From Ixodes scapularis (lineage: Eukaryota > Arthropoda > Arachnida > Ixodida > Ixodidae): a DNA stretch of 64,000 nucleotides. Location: the NCBI RefSeq assembly GCF_016920785.2, contig NW_024609836.1, positions 62,227,930 through 62,291,929 on the forward strand. The letters are read 5' to 3'. A program made the position numbers and the translations under genes. Below, in pieces: positions 1 to 12,423 of this stretch; position 1 is the stretch's first letter; every line of letters starts with the position of its first letter. The notes beneath the pieces were generated by a model. It was not told the DNA's origin and did no database searches. It was given only the letters and a program-made list of their open reading frames with translations.

Positions 1-835
1 GACCCACTGTATCGAAAATGATACGCAGAAATTTGAAGCAATGTTACTAAGCGGACGGGACTCAAAAACAACAACGAACGGAATAATTTGGTTCCGCAAC
101 ACTTTCTGAGCAAAAAAAAAAAAAAAATGTGCCGAGTGTAGGACGGCTTACTGTTTTTCGAGTAAAATGACGCCGACGGTATGCCTTCGAGCGAGCTGCT
201 GCGTGCGGCCATCTTGCTTTAGCTGCCAGCGGCAGCGTGGCGGGGCCTTGCTGAACTACCCAAATCGGAAAACTCTGTCAGCGTATCAAAACCGATACTG
301 CGGGCTTTGGTCTTAGCCATAGAGTTATTACAATAATAACTCCATGGTCTCAGCTTCACGCAATTTATTGACACTTTTTGAGTCATCAAACTCCACGTAG
401 CAAATATGATACGCTGGGCTTTGTGGGGTATTTAACAACACAAGACTAAGAATTATGTGACCTTCAGCCGATTACCGACTAGGAATGCAGATATTATTGT
501 AACCTTTGCTGCTATTACACGCGCGGAACGAGCATGGGGCAACATGGCATTAGTAAGCGTATCACTGCGTGAATCTGAAACCGAAACTGATCTGGACCAT
601 GCCATGCGGTGTTACTTTCGCTGATTATTTTCATATCATGTTGCCTTTCAAAGCGTTAGATTAAGAGAGGTGTCTAGCCGGCCAATCTAAATACTCAGAA
701 TAACTGTATACTAATAATACCTGCAGATACTCTTTGTATTCATCAACTAAACAGCGGCAGTCACTTGCCTAATCCTTGTCAGAACCCTCTAGGGCATATA
801 CACGAACCGGGTCGGTAGGGTGGTCAGAGACTCAG

Positions 836-997
836 AGTAGAGAGTCGCGGAGGTGTTGTGTTGCAGTTGCTTGTGCCTTGTTGTACTGTTTATATGTATG
901 TACCCGGAACTGGTGTTCAGTATCGTGGTTGGTGTGTGTTGGCGCATGAGTTGTCATAGGTGCAGTACGTACGTTGTCAGGAGCTTCAGGAGAGTTA
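836..997 (-). repeat. 162-bp direct repeat, outer copy (left arm)
   Basis: Nearly identical to 2288-2449 in the same orientation. The two copies are separated by the TIR element 998-2281. Mirror of 26084-26245. Confidence 0.9.
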
Positions 998-1264
998 TAG
1001 CGAGTTCGTTTCACGGCACTCGTGCCCACGCGTGCCCACTCGCAGCGTGGAACGGGTTCGTTTCGGCCGGCGCTCCACGAGTGGTTGCACTCTCCGAGTT
1101 CGTTTCAGCGCTGAAACCCCACGCGTGCATGCACTCGCTGCACCGAGGAAATCGGGAGTGCTCCAAAATGCAATCCCGTCATGCCTCGCTCCGGCGGGGC
1201 CGGCGAGGAGCGGGAGCAGACGACGAGGGTTCGTCTGCTACGATGTGTCGCGGAACCGAACGGG

Positions 1265-1298
<34 letters not shown>

Positions 1299-2281
1299 GA
1301 ATTTCTGATAGAAATCGCGTCCCGCGGGCAACGAAATCAAACGCGAGCTTGAATTGTGAGCGTCTGCTATTTCACGAAAGAAGCGATTTGACAACCCGTG
1401 ATTTATTTGCAGGTTTCAAATCGCTCTGTTGCCGTACAAACGCTGAAATATACCAGTGTGTAAAGAAATGCTCAGAACAAACGCAACAGCGGCCCCCGAG
1501 ATGTCTATCACCATCCGTGTGCGGGTGAAAAATTTAACATTTGTCGATAAAACTCCCCCAGCAGACACCTCTGACTGCGCAATAAGCATCAGAGAAAGCT
1601 AAAGATGGTGACTTTACCCGAAAATTGGGCAACATCATCATGTTTAACATTTACTTACGCAGCTAACTTTCCCCGTCGTATTTTCTTCGAGAAAGCTCTC
1701 GTTCTCGACGCCTTCACCAAGGCTAATATCTAATCCACCTATAATAACGATCCAAACCGAAAGTCCCAGTTTTGCTGGATATTCCAACAGGCTAGTTTTA
1801 AGCCGTACCCTTTCAGTGGTTCACGCATAATACCATGCTCAAACGGATCAAGCTTCTGCTCGGACAGCATCATCAGTTTTCTTCCGTCTAAACGGTTATA
1901 AGGATTGAAAGATCGCAACCAGCTGCTTTGTAGACAGCTGGTTGAGGAAATTTACGCCGTCTGTAACTATCTCTACGGCAGCCGAGCTGCTTGAAGACAT
2001 CGCAACTATAAATTTCAGGTTGCAGTTGCCAACGTTTGTAGATAAACGTTGGTAGCGACTGCATTCTCGCATTCCCACGCACTACTCGGAACAGAAAGGC
2101 GCTAGTTTCGGTTTGAAGTCGGTACCTTTTCTACAACATAGATGGCGGCAGCATCAGTCTTTTGCACTCGGTGCATTTGGCGAGTTCCTTTGAGTCCAGT
2201 TTTCCGTGCAACACTCTGTGAGTGCGATGCATTCTGGGAGAGAACTCGAACGGTGCCAGTGCGTGTGAAACGAACTCGCTA
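998..2281 (-). mobile_element. MITE-like element with TAGCGAGTTCGTTTCAC ends (left arm)
   Basis: Mirror of 24803-26083: inverted termini TAGCGAGTTCGTTTCAC and a 3-bp TAA flank. It contains the 32-bp poly(A) tract and the hairpin cluster at 1917-2062. No transposase is visible. Confidence 0.65.
1917..2062 (-). repeat. Cluster of five stem-loops (left arm)
   Basis: Mirror of the cluster described at 25022-25167; all five stems are conserved in this copy. Confidence 0.75.
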
Positions 2282-2287
2282 TTAGTG

Positions 2288-2449
2288 AGTAGAGAGTCGC
2301 GGAGGTGTTGTGTTGCATTTGCTTGTGCCTTGTTGTACTGTTGATATGTGTGTACCCGTAACTGGTGTTCAGTATCGTGGTTGGTGTGTGTTGGCGCATG
2401 AGTTGTCATACGTGCAGTACGTACGTTGTCAGGAGCTTCAGGAGAGTTA
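2288..2449 (-). repeat. 162-bp direct repeat, inner copy (left arm)
   Basis: Second copy of the 836-997 repeat; mirror of 24635-24796. Confidence 0.9.
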
Positions 2450-3331
2450 GTGAATGAGCATCTTTTTTAGTGCATCTAGCGGTTACTACTACACCTCCTA
2501 GGTGGCGCAAGCTGCCGCCTGATTCAATAAGCGAAGTGTTGTGCAGTCCTGTAGCTATTGATTGTAAACAGCTGGCATACGGTCCAGCCGTCCAGGCTCT
2601 GCGGTCCACGGGGCTCCCTACGTGCCTCTCAGATTGAAAACAATCGTAATAATTGTGTCAATCGGCCACCTAAATTATTGTTTTGTGTCGAAGAGCTGCG
2701 AAGTGCAGGCAGCAATGGATAACCACGTCGGTTGAGGTAGGCACAAACAAGAAGAGATAGGGAAAAAAACAAAAAGAAAGAAAGATAGCGGGGCGTTGGT
2801 GCGAGTTAAACGCCTCCCGTCGGTGTCGATGAAGGTCCCCAGCGATTCATCGCCGCAAACGACAATGATACGTTGTCTTGAATAAAGTCAGCGTGCCCAT
2901 TACTCGCGTTACGATTTCTTTTTTGAGCGTTCTCCGCCGGCGGTAAAAATACAGTCAATCTAGCGAGATGCCGTCGGGTGCAATCGCGGCGATTCCGGCA
3001 AACACGCTGCCGTCTTCCCGGCTAATTGGTACGGTACCCGTGTCTAAGGATGGATGTTTTGAGTGTCTGATGGCGCTTGGAAGACGTCGAATAGGCGTAT
3101 GCGCCGTATTCTCTAACTCGGCCGAAAAGCCGTGCTGTTCGGTAGGCCTTACCGGGGAATCCGAGCCTCGCTAACCGTCCGCCATGTTGCTTTTGGGGGT
3201 CGTCGATATTGACTACCTGCTTTTTGACGACGTGTGAAGTCGTCATTTTTACCCTAGGGGTCGTTATATTTGGGATAACTTTTTACCACCCCAAAGATAG
3301 TCACGTATGACTACCCTTTTTTTTAGAGTGT

Positions 3332-5560
3332 GCCAAAAACCCAGGCACTTATACCAGTTCACCGCACTTCCGCTAACGCAGCAAAACCGTTTGCCTATGT
3401 TTACGACTTGGACTATGCTCTGGTGATCCCTACAGAACACAGCAATATCGTCAGCATAAGCTAAGACACGTATCTCAGTTGAAAAAAAATTAAACCCTCG
3501 AACACTGTAGTTTCTGATGATACTTAAACATAGTGATTCAATGTAGATGCAAAAAAGCAGCGGTGACAAAGGGCACCCCTGGCGAACGGAACGTTGCACA
3601 TGGATACGTCTTCCAACGGAATGATTTACTATAAGGCTCGTCGTACATCCGCTATAGGCCCCCCCATACGTACCCCTTCCCGAATAACTGAGCCAACATT
3701 AACATGGTCTAAAACTGATAGCAAAACGTCATGTGGTACACGATAGAACGCCTTCTCTAGGTCTAGTTGTAGCATTGCTACGCCACTGTGCATGACGTCA
3801 CAACTCTCCAATACACTCCGCGCCGTATGACTATTTGTAAATATCGTTCTCCCTTTTATCCCGCATGTTTGGTGAGGGCCAACTATATCTGTTATTACTA
3901 TCTGTAGCCTTTTGGCCAATATTTTCATCAGTATTTTGTAATCCACATTTGTTAAACTTATGGGAGGGTAAGATGTAACACGCCGAAGTTTTACGGTGTC
4001 CTCTGTTTTCGGAATCAAAATAGTGTGAGACGACAAAAAAGAGGGAGGGAGAACACCAAGGTCGAAAGCCTCATTATAAACATTAGCTAAAACTACAGAA
4101 AATTCATGCTTCAAGGCTTTATATAATGCGGCGCTGAGCCCATCAGGTCCTGGAGATTTTCCTGGGTTCAGAGCTTCAATAGCGGTCACCACATCCTTGA
4201 CTGTGATCCGGGCTTCTAAAAACTTTTTTGTCTCATTATCTAATCGCGGCATGAAAGGTAAGAATTCATTTTTGAAACCATCGAGATCAACCGCACTAGA
4301 TGCGAATAAGTTACTATAATAATCGAAAAACGCAGGCTCGATTTCCGCTTTCTCGCTTGTTATCGCCCCGTCACGTTCAATCTCGGTTATCACATTTCGC
4401 CGGGCATAGCTTTTCTCCATGCTCAGCGCAGGCTTAGTGGGAGCCTCCCCCAAAGTCAACCCTTCGGCTCGCGCTCTCACGAGTGCCCCGCGATAACGAT
4501 TTTTATCTAGAAGCTCTATTTTTTCCTTCAAAGAATGAATGTCATCTTGAAATGCTCCGGGATTTCTGCATTCCTCTTTGACCCACGTCTGCAAGTTCGA
4601 GCGCAATAACGTTTCGTTCTTTCTTTCTTCGTGTTTAATTATACCAGCTCTTTCTAACGCCCTCATTTTTAATTGCTGTTTAAAAATTTCCCAGTTAGCT
4701 CCACATTCAAATTTGTTTCCTGTACTTAACTTTTCTACAGCTTGCTTGACAAACTCCATGAAAGCGACATCCTCCAATAGCTTACTGTTGAATTTCCATA
4801 ATTCCCATTTAAAGGTTTTCCTATTTTCAGTTTTACCACCGATACAAAACTTAACCAGACAATGGTCACTGAAGGAGACAGGACTCACAAAATAATCGCG
4901 ACATAACGGAATTAATTCCAGTGAGACGTACACTCTGTCTAAGCGGGCGTGGCTAGTGCCTTGAAAGTGGGTGAACTGAACACCCCGACTGTTACTAACA
5001 CATTCCCCAACGTCTTCTAGGTCAAAATCATTTATTATAGCCCTCAAAACCTCTGTGCTCGCGTCATTATGAGAAGAGGAGCTGGTTTTATCGTGTGCTG
5101 AGCGCACATAATTAAAATCGCCAACCAAAATAACGAGTCGCTGGGTGTCACAGTACTGCCGAATATTCAAAAAAAATACACGCCTCTCGTCAACTCTGGT
5201 AGGTGCGTATATGGAAATAACGCGCCATTTCAAACCGGATAAAGAAAAATCACAAACCACAAGTCTTCTCAACTCACACGTCGTTACAGTTTGAATAACT
5301 TCTCCTAAACACTAGCGAACGAAAAGAACACACCCCGCCGACGTCCCAATCGCGTGACTAACGCAAACGTCATAACGTGTTGTAAAAGGGCGCACCATAC
5401 GCTCCGTACCGTCCTCGCTCTCGACTTTTGTCTCCTGAACAGCGGCTATGTCTAGGTCCTGCTCCGTTACAAGGCGATACAGCTGACTTTGTCGCCTTCT
5501 GGCTGCGAGCCCTCGGACATTAAGGGTAGCAATTCGGAGTGTCCTTTCTAAAGAAACCAT
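3332..5560 (-). pseudogene. LINE ORF2 (endonuclease-reverse transcriptase), left-arm copy, interrupted
   Basis: Same polypeptide as 21524-23753. An APE-type endonuclease comes first (ATLNVRGL, QETK, VGDFN and SDHCLV blocks), then reverse transcriptase (KSPGPDG, motif A in LQLDLEKAF, RQGCPLSP, AYADDIAVF). Disruptions shared with the right arm are an in-frame TAG after the FVR residues, a frameshift at a seven-G run in the RT, and the element insertion after the GFWH block. This copy differs in reading Leu (TTG, 5168-5170) where the right arm has a stop, and Ser where the right arm has Gly. The ATG is at 5560. The Asp usually ending the KAFD block is Tyr here, but the first motif A Asp and the YADD Asps are present. 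Confidence 0.88.
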
Positions 5561-5647
5561 AGTCTAGTGTATAGGCACAGACGGAGCGCACGGCGCTTAC
5601 CACTCTAGTTCCACAGCCGGCCCAGTGTGTTCCCATCCCGCCGGTGC

Positions 5648-6802
5648 TCAAGGAGCCTGCTTATCACCGCGTGGAAGCGACGACGGCCGTGGCAAGCTGG
5701 CGACTCGCATCTTCTTCTCAGAAGAACCGCTCACTTTCCACTGCTCTTCCAGCTGACTTAGCCGTCGCTCCTGCGATGCCGCGAGAAGATCGTCACAGCG
5801 GCGCTTTGACGTCGCCTCCTCGACTTCCATCCCAGAGGAGCTGCTGTTGTCTCCGTGCGATGAAGCGCCCTCTCCAGCGGCGTCCACGTCCTTGGCGACT
5901 GTCTCCGGCGACGTCGGTTGTTGAGTCCCAGTGTCTGGACTCGACGTTCCCTCCTCTGGCTTCCCACCACTCGTCTCGGCGGCCGGCTCGGGTTGGGTCA
6001 CATCAGGCGCCGCCGCGCGTTCCGCCTCGTCCTCGTCCATAAGGAGCTCGTTCTGGTCCCCGTCCGTACCACGCCCGACTGCGCCCGCGTACGGGCGGGT
6101 GCAGTCTGCCTGCACGTGTCCGTATGCGCGGCACTCGGCACACCTGGGTACATGGCAGTCACGCCGTATATGCCCCTTGGTACGGCATCGTAGCCAAATC
6201 GGAGCCCTTCCTGGGACCACCACCAACACCGTGCCACTGCCGGGGCGCAGCTGGTGCGGGAGCCGGTCGAGTGTGACGCCTTCACGAAGCACCAAGCGGA
6301 CGAGCCGATTGGTAGACTCGACGCCTTCGAAGTCCGGCACCCTCCACGTTTCCCGCGGCGCCTCCTTTATCTCGACGTACTCTCCGAACACTCGTCGTAT
6401 TGTGTCGTTGAACACGTCATATGCAACCCAGTGCAATTTCAGACGAACTTCTTGCCTTGTAGGGTCCACGACAAGGCAGGTCCTTTCCTTGACAAGGAGC
6501 TGCCCAGCGTCGAGCAGCTTCTTCTTCGCCTCGTCCGAGCGTATATCCAGGAGCCAGACATGAGACATCTGATATGCCCCAATTCCGGCGACCTCCCGGA
6601 TCACACCGACGTCTTTCAACGGCTTCCGGAAATCTTCAATCCTGTATGGTCGTCCGGCGATGTCGCAGTGCAGTATAACTGCATGCTTCATCGCCTCACC
6701 GGTTGGCAGCGGGGGCAGAACAATCCTATATTCCTTCGGTACGGTAGTTGCCGAGTCACCGCGGCCTGGAACGGCCGCTATCGCTGCTCGCACGGAGCCC
6801 AT
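5648..6802 (-). CDS. LINE ORF1 with CCHC zinc knuckles, left-arm copy
   Basis: 384 aa from the ATG at 6802 (an upstream GTG would add 22 residues with no coding support). The protein is the same as 20282-21436 except for one residue (Pro here, Ser in the right arm, base 6094) just after the zinc knuckles. Two tandem zinc knuckles lie near residues 200-235, as in nucleic-acid-binding ORF1/gag-like proteins of LINEs. The acidic, Ser/Thr-rich C-terminal third looks disordered. The frame is open throughout, unlike ORF2. Its partner ORF2 begins 87 bases downstream. Expected role, from the family: RNA binding and RNP assembly. Confidence 0.85.
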   Translation of the reverse strand: MGSVRAAIAAVPGRGDSATTVPKEYRIVLPPLPTGEAMKHAVILHCDIAGRPYRIEDFRKPLKDVGVIREVAGIGAYQMSHVWLLDIRSDEAKKKLLDAGQLLVKERTCLVVDPTRQEVRLKLHWVAYDVFNDTIRRVFGEYVEIKEAPRETWRVPDFEGVESTNRLVRLVLREGVTLDRLPHQLRPGSGTVLVVVPGRAPIWLRCRTKGHIRRDCHVPRCAECRAYGHVQADCTRPYAGAVGRGTDGDQNELLMDEDEAERAAAPDVTQPEPAAETSGGKPEEGTSSPDTGTQQPTSPETVAKDVDAAGEGASSHGDNSSSSGMEVEEATSKRRCDDLLAASQERRLSQLEEQWKVSGSSEKKMRVASLPRPSSLPRGDKQAP

Positions 6803-6839
6803 TCTGCGTTCGCTCCTATCGGCAGCCAGAAACAGAATG

Positions 6840-6874
6840 AGGCCATGGCCGCGCTGCCTACTTGGCACGCGGCA
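6840..6874 (-). mobile_element. First 35 bp of gypsy 3' LTR (left arm)
   Basis: The LTR starts TGCCGCG on the minus strand, directly after an AAAGGGGGGAG polypurine tract. It breaks off at the LINE, with the target duplication CGCGGCCATGGCCT as its last 14 bases. Confidence 0.75.
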
Positions 6875-6974
6875 TTACTCCCCCCTTTAAAAAGTGCATC
6901 GCCCCGATGCAATGCAAAACAAAACAAAATAAAAAAGAACGATAAACTAAAGAGTCCTTTGGAGCACCACAGTC

Positions 6975-7563
6975 CTATCGAGCGTAGTACGTCTTCAGGC
7001 GCACGACGTGAAAGACCTCAGGTCGGGGTGGGCGGCGTGACGATGTTCGTGTTCCGTCGGGCATCACCTCGTAGTTCAGCTCGCCGAGGCGACGAAGTAC
7101 CTTGTATGTTCCAAAGTACCGTTTCAGCAGTTTCTCACTGAGGCCGCGGCGACGGATGGGCGTCCACACCCACACTCTGTCTCAGGGCTGGAAGTGGACG
7201 TCCCTGCGACGAAGGTTGTAGCGGCCCGTGTCGACACGTTGCTGGTCTTGAATCAGGAGTCGGGCGAGCTGGCGGACTTCTTCGGCCCGTTGAGCAACCA
7301 CGTGGGCGTCCACGCTCTCATTGTCAGCTGGCTCATGGGGCAGCATCGCGTCCAGCATGGTCGGTACTTTCCGACCATGTACCAGCTGGAAGGGTGTGAA
7401 TCCAGTGGTCTCTTGAACCGCCGTATTGTAGGCGAATGTGACGTAGAGCAGCACCTCGTCCCACGTCTTGTGCTCTACGTCGACGTACATATAGAGATCA
7501 TATCGGCGATTGTCTTGTTGAGTCGCTCCGTCAGCCCGTTGGTCTGCGGGTGGTACGAAGTTG
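6975..7563 (-). pseudogene. Ty3/gypsy integrase C-terminal part (left arm)
   Basis: Mirror of 19521-20109. It begins at the HPQTNGLTE block that carries the catalytic Glu, has one frameshift shortly after, then the integrase C-terminal region ending VVRLKTYYAR at a stop. It is separated from the rest of the integrase by the hAT-like insertion 7572-8947. No sequence difference from the right arm was noticed. Confidence 0.88.
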
Positions 7564-7571
7564 TACGACGA

Positions 7572-8947
7572 CATACATGGGTAAATTACTTTCAAAAGGT
7601 AATTTAATTACAATTACAATTATTTTGCTCCAAAAGTAGTTTAACTACAATTACAATTACTACTACGCGAAAGTAATTCCTAACAATTACAAATTACTTT
7701 TAAAAAGTAATGCAATTACTTTACAATTACTTATTTCTGAGAGCTACCCACCTTGGGCCATATAACTTTACGCGAGTTATATGGCCGCCGTATAAATGTC
7801 TAAATTGTATTAAATATTGTATTGTATAAATGTCTAATTTGTATTAATTTGTATTAATAAATGTATAAATTTTATTAAATTTGTTAAATGAATTATAGAA
7901 CTTAACAGTTTTGAGTACTGAACTTCTACATTCTTATATTCTCAATCAATAAAAATAATTTTGTATCATATTTTTATTTTATTTTAAAACGAGCTCTTGA
8001 CGGTCTAAAACCGCGGTTTGTAGAGCTTTTGAATCTCGTCCAATCAGGTTGAGAAACAGTTGAAAGGATTAGGCGTTGGAGCAAACAGTAAATCATGAAA
8101 ATTAATGCAGAAAGGTAGGCGAAGATTAGGAGAGGGAAGAGCAGTGTAGCAACAATGGCTGGAAGTAAGGTAGGGTGAGTCGTGTTAATGAGACCTGCTG
8201 CTTCTTCGCCTCGATGTTAGAGTAGCACAACTTACTGTAAGTGGTACCAAAAGGCAAGCAAGAGTAGAGGGACATGAAGAACTCATAAAGAAAAGAGAAT
8301 AATTTCATGGACAATAAAATCCCCAACCTTGACTGAAATATGTAAGCGAATATGCTAGCGACGAAGACGCGTAAGGAGAACCTCGAATCTCCCCATCTCG
8401 ACCGGATGATGTTATCGGAGCCCAACATGCTCGACTTCGAACCCCGTCGCCCCCCGAGGGGAATGAGAAGTAAAAGAGACCCCTAGGAACTCGAGCAACA
8501 GGAAGCGAACGAGACGAAGAGAGAGATTTCGACTGCGATCCGAACGAAACCCGACTTGAATGTAGCCCTCATTTACCAAATTAATTTTCAAATTTTTCAT
8601 TAAATCGTTTTACAGTTTACAAAACCGTTCATTCTGTTCTATCCCAGCCTCTCTTTCCCATTCCTCCTTTCCCTTTTTTTGAGCAGGCTGGAATGCGCTC
8701 TCTCCCCTGTCTCTTTGGCTGTACTGCCGTTCCCGTGGTCAGGGGAGGAAAAGCGCCGGCGCCGTAACATGTTGCAAAGTAATTGTAATTGTGCCTGAAA
8801 TTTTGCAATTACTGACGCTAGAAAGTAATTAAATTACAATTACAATTCCTTTTAGCTAAAAGTAATTAATTACAATTACAAATTATCAGGAAAAGTAATT
8901 AAATTACAGTAATTCAATTGCAATAATTGAATTACTACCCAAGTATG
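7572..8947 (-). mobile_element. hAT-like non-autonomous element in gypsy integrase (left arm)
   Basis: Mirror of 18137-19512: 8-bp target duplications TACGACGA at 7564-7571 and 8948-8955, termini CATACATGGGTA and CATACTTGGGTA, and subterminal clusters of TAATTACAATTAC. No transposase is recognisable. Confidence 0.85.
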
Positions 8948-9854
8948 TACGACGATGGCTGGTGTGACTGAGTCGGAGGATTTCTTGGGTCAGCTGTGCC
9001 ATGAACGATGATCCGCGATCTGTAATCGGAACTTCTGGAGCGCCGTGCCGGAGGACGATGGACTCAATAAAAAACTTGGGAACTTCCACAGCAGTCCCCG
9101 AAGGAAGAGCTTTCGTTTCGGCGTACCGCGTGAGATAATCTGTGGCAACGATGATCCAGCGGTTCCCCGTCGTCGAAGGCGGAAAAGGACCAAGTAGATC
9201 CATTCCAATCTGCTGGAACGGGGCGGTCGGGGAAGCAATCGACTGCAGGAGCCCTGCCGGCTTCGTCGGCGGTTTCTTGCGTCGCTGGCACTCGTGGCAT
9301 GATCGTATGTTGAGGTGAACGGTCTTCGGCAGCTTGGGCCAGTAATACGTTTCACGAATTCGGGCCAGCGTACGGCTGTAACCAAGGTGTCCGGACGTCG
9401 GGTCGTCGTGGCAGGCTTGGAAGATCTGCGCTCTAAGGTCGGTAGGGATTACGAGCAGCCATGGCGAGCTGTTGTCTCCGAAGTTCTCCTTGTAAAGCAC
9501 ACCTTGTCGGAGGACGAATGTCGGCAAGGCTCTCGAGAAGACACGGGGGGCAGTCCCCCCTCGTCCTTCGAGGTGCTCGATTAGAGCGCGCAACTCAGGA
9601 TCGTCTCTTTGACGTCGTGCCATGTCGTCGGTATTCACTGCGCCTAGGAAGCACTCGTCGTCATCGTCGTCGCTGCTGCCGGAAGGCGTTTAGACGGGGG
9701 CTCTGGACAGGCAGTCGGCGTCGCTGTGCTTGCGGCCTGACTTGTAGACCACAGTCATGTCGAACTCCTGTAGTCGGAGACTCCATCGAGCGAGGCGTCC
9801 TGACGGGTCCTTGAGGTTCGCAAGCCAGCAGAGCGAGTGATGGTCGGTGGCCAT
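8948..9854 (-). pseudogene. Ty3/gypsy RNase H end and integrase N-terminal part (left arm)
   Basis: Mirror of 17230-18136. The C-terminal end of RNase H (TDHHSLCWL block) is followed by a stop codon, then the integrase HHCC zinc-binding region and the first two catalytic acidic blocks (GMDLLGPF and ITDRGSSF). Upstream protease and reverse transcriptase are absent. Confidence 0.88.
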
Positions 9855-10073
9855 CGTGCTAAAAATGGTTCTTCAAGGTTAGGCACAGCTTATCTTTCAA
9901 CGACTTGCCCAAAAACAAACTTACTTTAAAAGGTTTTTGTTGATTTTCTTTGAGGTAGATCAATTCACCTGGTTAGGAAATTCTATGACGGGATACAAAG
10001 TTTGATGATACAAAATGCAACATGCAATATCACGCTTATTCCACGCACAAAAAATAATCATATACCAATCTAA

Positions 10074-10884
10074 AAAAAATATAAAAAACATTAGCAATAT
10101 CAAAAATACAATAAAAAAATAAAACATTCCCACGCCCACATTCATCATTCCAGAGCACCGTAAAGTAATAATTCACATGACGTTTTGAATTTTGTTATCT
10201 GCATATTTTGCAGAATATTATGGGGCAGAGAGTTCTATTCGGAAATGGCAAGCTGCAACGGGTACTTGAAAAGTGGTTAGTGCGACATTTTTGTAAATAC
10301 ATTTTATGATAATGGCCGTGTGTAGAAAAAAAAAAAAGATAAGGAAGATGTAATAACCGCTCCTTGGATGCGAACATTAAAATAATAAATGTTGAGAATG
10401 AACGCGAGACGGGAAACCTTACGTTTGGCGTCCAATAAGGCAAACTCGCTTTATGTTTTAAGGCCGTAACGCTCGTAGGGGATGAATAGTCTTTCAATAT
10501 AAAACTTGCTCCCTTGTTTTTAGTTTTTTTTTAACTTTTATCAATTAGATAATCTTGATAAGAAGCTCATAAGATACCAGCATACTACAGCTGAGACCTG
10601 GCGAATGATTTGAAAGAAGAGTTTCGGTGGAAGCTAAAGACAATTTTCGCCTAATGTACCTCAATGACCGACTTTACTTATTTACAATGTAATGAAAATG
10701 TTCACGCCAGCTTAGGTTCTCGGAAGAAAAAAACCCCAGATATTTGTACTTCTTAACTTTTTTTCAGGGGGGGGCACTGTTGATTGTGAAATTGCAACAT
10801 ATTATTGTTTTAGTCGTTGATACAGTCATATATTTGGTTTTGTTGATGCTAAAACACATTTTACACTTACTATTGTATGAAAAA
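10074..10884 (-). pseudogene. Decayed LINE reverse transcriptase 3' part (left arm)
   Basis: Mirror of 16200-17010. Fragments in several frames match the region after the YADD motif of CR1/L2-like RTs (KMCFSINKTKYMTVS and later RRKVSRLAFI-like blocks). The upstream RT half, present beside the right arm, is missing here because the arm ends at 11226. Confidence 0.6.
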
Positions 10885-11226
10885 TAAAGTTTACTACGTT
10901 TTGTTTTTTTATTTGCTTTGCAGATTTTATCCATCCGCACAGGGGGCAGAGATAAAGGCATGATGGATGACAGCGCTTCTGCCCCCTGCAGTTGATACAG
11001 CGGAAATTACATTACAAACAAGTCACAGTGAGAATAAATAAAAAGACAGCCATTGCCATAAAACAAATAGAAACAGTCATTATAGATATATCTGAAAAAG
11101 ACATAAAATACAATGACGCAACTCAAACAACTACACAAGCCGCACAGCTTGAGCAATGCGGGGCGATACCTTTTCATGACCCTTGTAAAGTAAAATTAAA
11201 ATAAAGATAAAAATACACCAATTTTT
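10885..11226 (-). other. About 340-bp insert at inner end of left arm
   Basis: Mirror of 15858-16199. It has no recognisable gene; an ORF of about 70 codons (10992-11204, plus strand) has no features I know. An AATAAA lies near the inner end, so this could be the 3' end of a retrotransposed transcript read on the plus strand. Confidence 0.4.
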
Positions 11227-12423
11227 TTTTTTCGCAATTAATTTCAACCCTGAGCATCCCCCGTTCACTCAGTCAGTCCTAACGTTGCACGGAGCTCCCG
11301 CTCCTGTCCGTGCTTCTGCTACGCTTTTGCACCCTTCGGTTCGGCGTCGTGCTCGCGCTTGAGTTTCATCGCACGTGTCGAAGGTCCTCCAGCCGATCCT
11401 CCCAGAGTCGTATCAACGCCCAGGTCGCCTCAACGCTCCAATGGAGGCGCGGCGACCCCTTCCTAGTCGTGGACGCTCCTCCGTCGTTCGAGGTATCGGA
11501 CGACGCGAGTTTGAGATACAGAAATATATATGCACAAAAAACTGTTTGCGACACACTATTAAAGGATATTAAAATAGAAAGTAGAGAAATAAAAGTTAGA
11601 TAACTATGGTTGTAAGGAAAATCGAAAGGACGAAATCCGAACTGCCGAAGCGGACGATTCGAGCAGGCGAGCAGCGGGACGACGAGGCCTACTAGATAGC
11701 TGGAGCCGTGAGTACAGAAAACTGTTAGTAGAGCGAGAGTACGCCTCTAGAGGCGCCTCTGCTGACGAGAGTACGCCTCTAGTGGCCGTAAAGGAGTTGC
11801 GGGAAGTCAGGTTCACGAAAAGGACCTTTACGTTAAATGCCATTTGAGTCGCCGTGTGGCACTGCTTAAATGACATTTACACTAAAGGTCCTTTGGCGCA
11901 AAGGTCCTTTTAGGTGCCCGTCTGGCAGGGGTATAAAACACCGGACGAAAATTCTATGGCGTTCTGGAACCAATGAGGATGTGTTCAGTAGATAGCATTT
12001 CGTAAACCTGTTAAACAATTTTATTGGACACAAACTAGGACTGACTTGTGGTAATCAAAGAACACTTCGAAAATCGCGCGACCAAGTTTGAAATTCAAAG
12101 AACGACGAAACTGCATGCGCATGGATGAACCGTTCTCTGTCGTTGGTGTGGCTGCCTTATCTTCTCATGTAATGTTATTGTACATGGACTAACAACACCT
12201 TGAGGTCACTGAAGAACACTTCCAAAATCACGCACTCAAGTTTCAAGCGCGCAGCTCTGCAGGTCCACTCAATTTTACGCTTGGTTTCGCTGGCTAATAC
12301 CCACCCAGCTTTGTTGGTTTTATCCTCCGAAAACTTTTGTAGCATAATTATCGAAAACGCTTTGTTTTTATGGTTTTCATTATCAGCAGTCTCGTGTTGG
12401 TTTTGCGTGACATCATGGCGTCG

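Larger units (their letters stand above)
1..3330 (-). mobile_element. CACTCT-ended DNA element, left-arm copy (partial)
   Basis: Mirror of 23754-27078. The terminus CACTCT followed by a run of A lies at 3330 on the minus strand, directly next to the interrupted LINE ORF2. The rest of the element, including its piggyBac relic, would lie off the left edge if the arm continues. No intact gene is visible in this part. A run of 32 A occupies 1265-1296 (28 T in the right arm). Confidence 0.7.
3331..6839 (-). mobile_element. L1/Tx1-like LINE, 5' part (left arm)
   Basis: Mirror of 20245-23753. It contains ORF1 and the first two thirds of ORF2, up to the point where the CACTCT element interrupts it. 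The target duplication CGCGGCCATGGCCT lies just upstream of the 5' end at 6840-6853. The 3' part of this copy is off the window. Confidence 0.85.
1..11226. repeat. Left arm of giant inverted repeat
   Basis: The sequence is the reverse complement of 15858-27078. Positions pair with a sum of 27084 over most of the length; the sum drifts to 27081, 27077 and 27079 near the outer end because of small indels. Base 1 pairs with 27078, so the arm continues beyond the window. The inner end is sharp: pairing holds to 11226/15858 and fails at 11227/15857. Differences I found: substitutions at 4990/22094, 5169/21915, 6094/20990, 10282/16802 and beside the poly(A) at 1264; a 4-bp indel near 833; length changes in four homopolymer runs. 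The list is not exhaustive, but identity is clearly well above 99 percent. Confidence 0.97.

Noticed and set aside
853..1352. Overlapping ORFs of 130-150 codons ending in poly-Lys
   Set aside because: They read through the 32-bp poly(A) tract and lie in non-coding element sequence; the mirrored copies at 25732-26228 behave the same way.
5644..7141. Long plus-strand ORFs (132, 210 and 295 codons) opposite LINE ORF1
   Set aside because: They are antisense shadows of the GC-rich ORF1 on the minus strand and show no motif.
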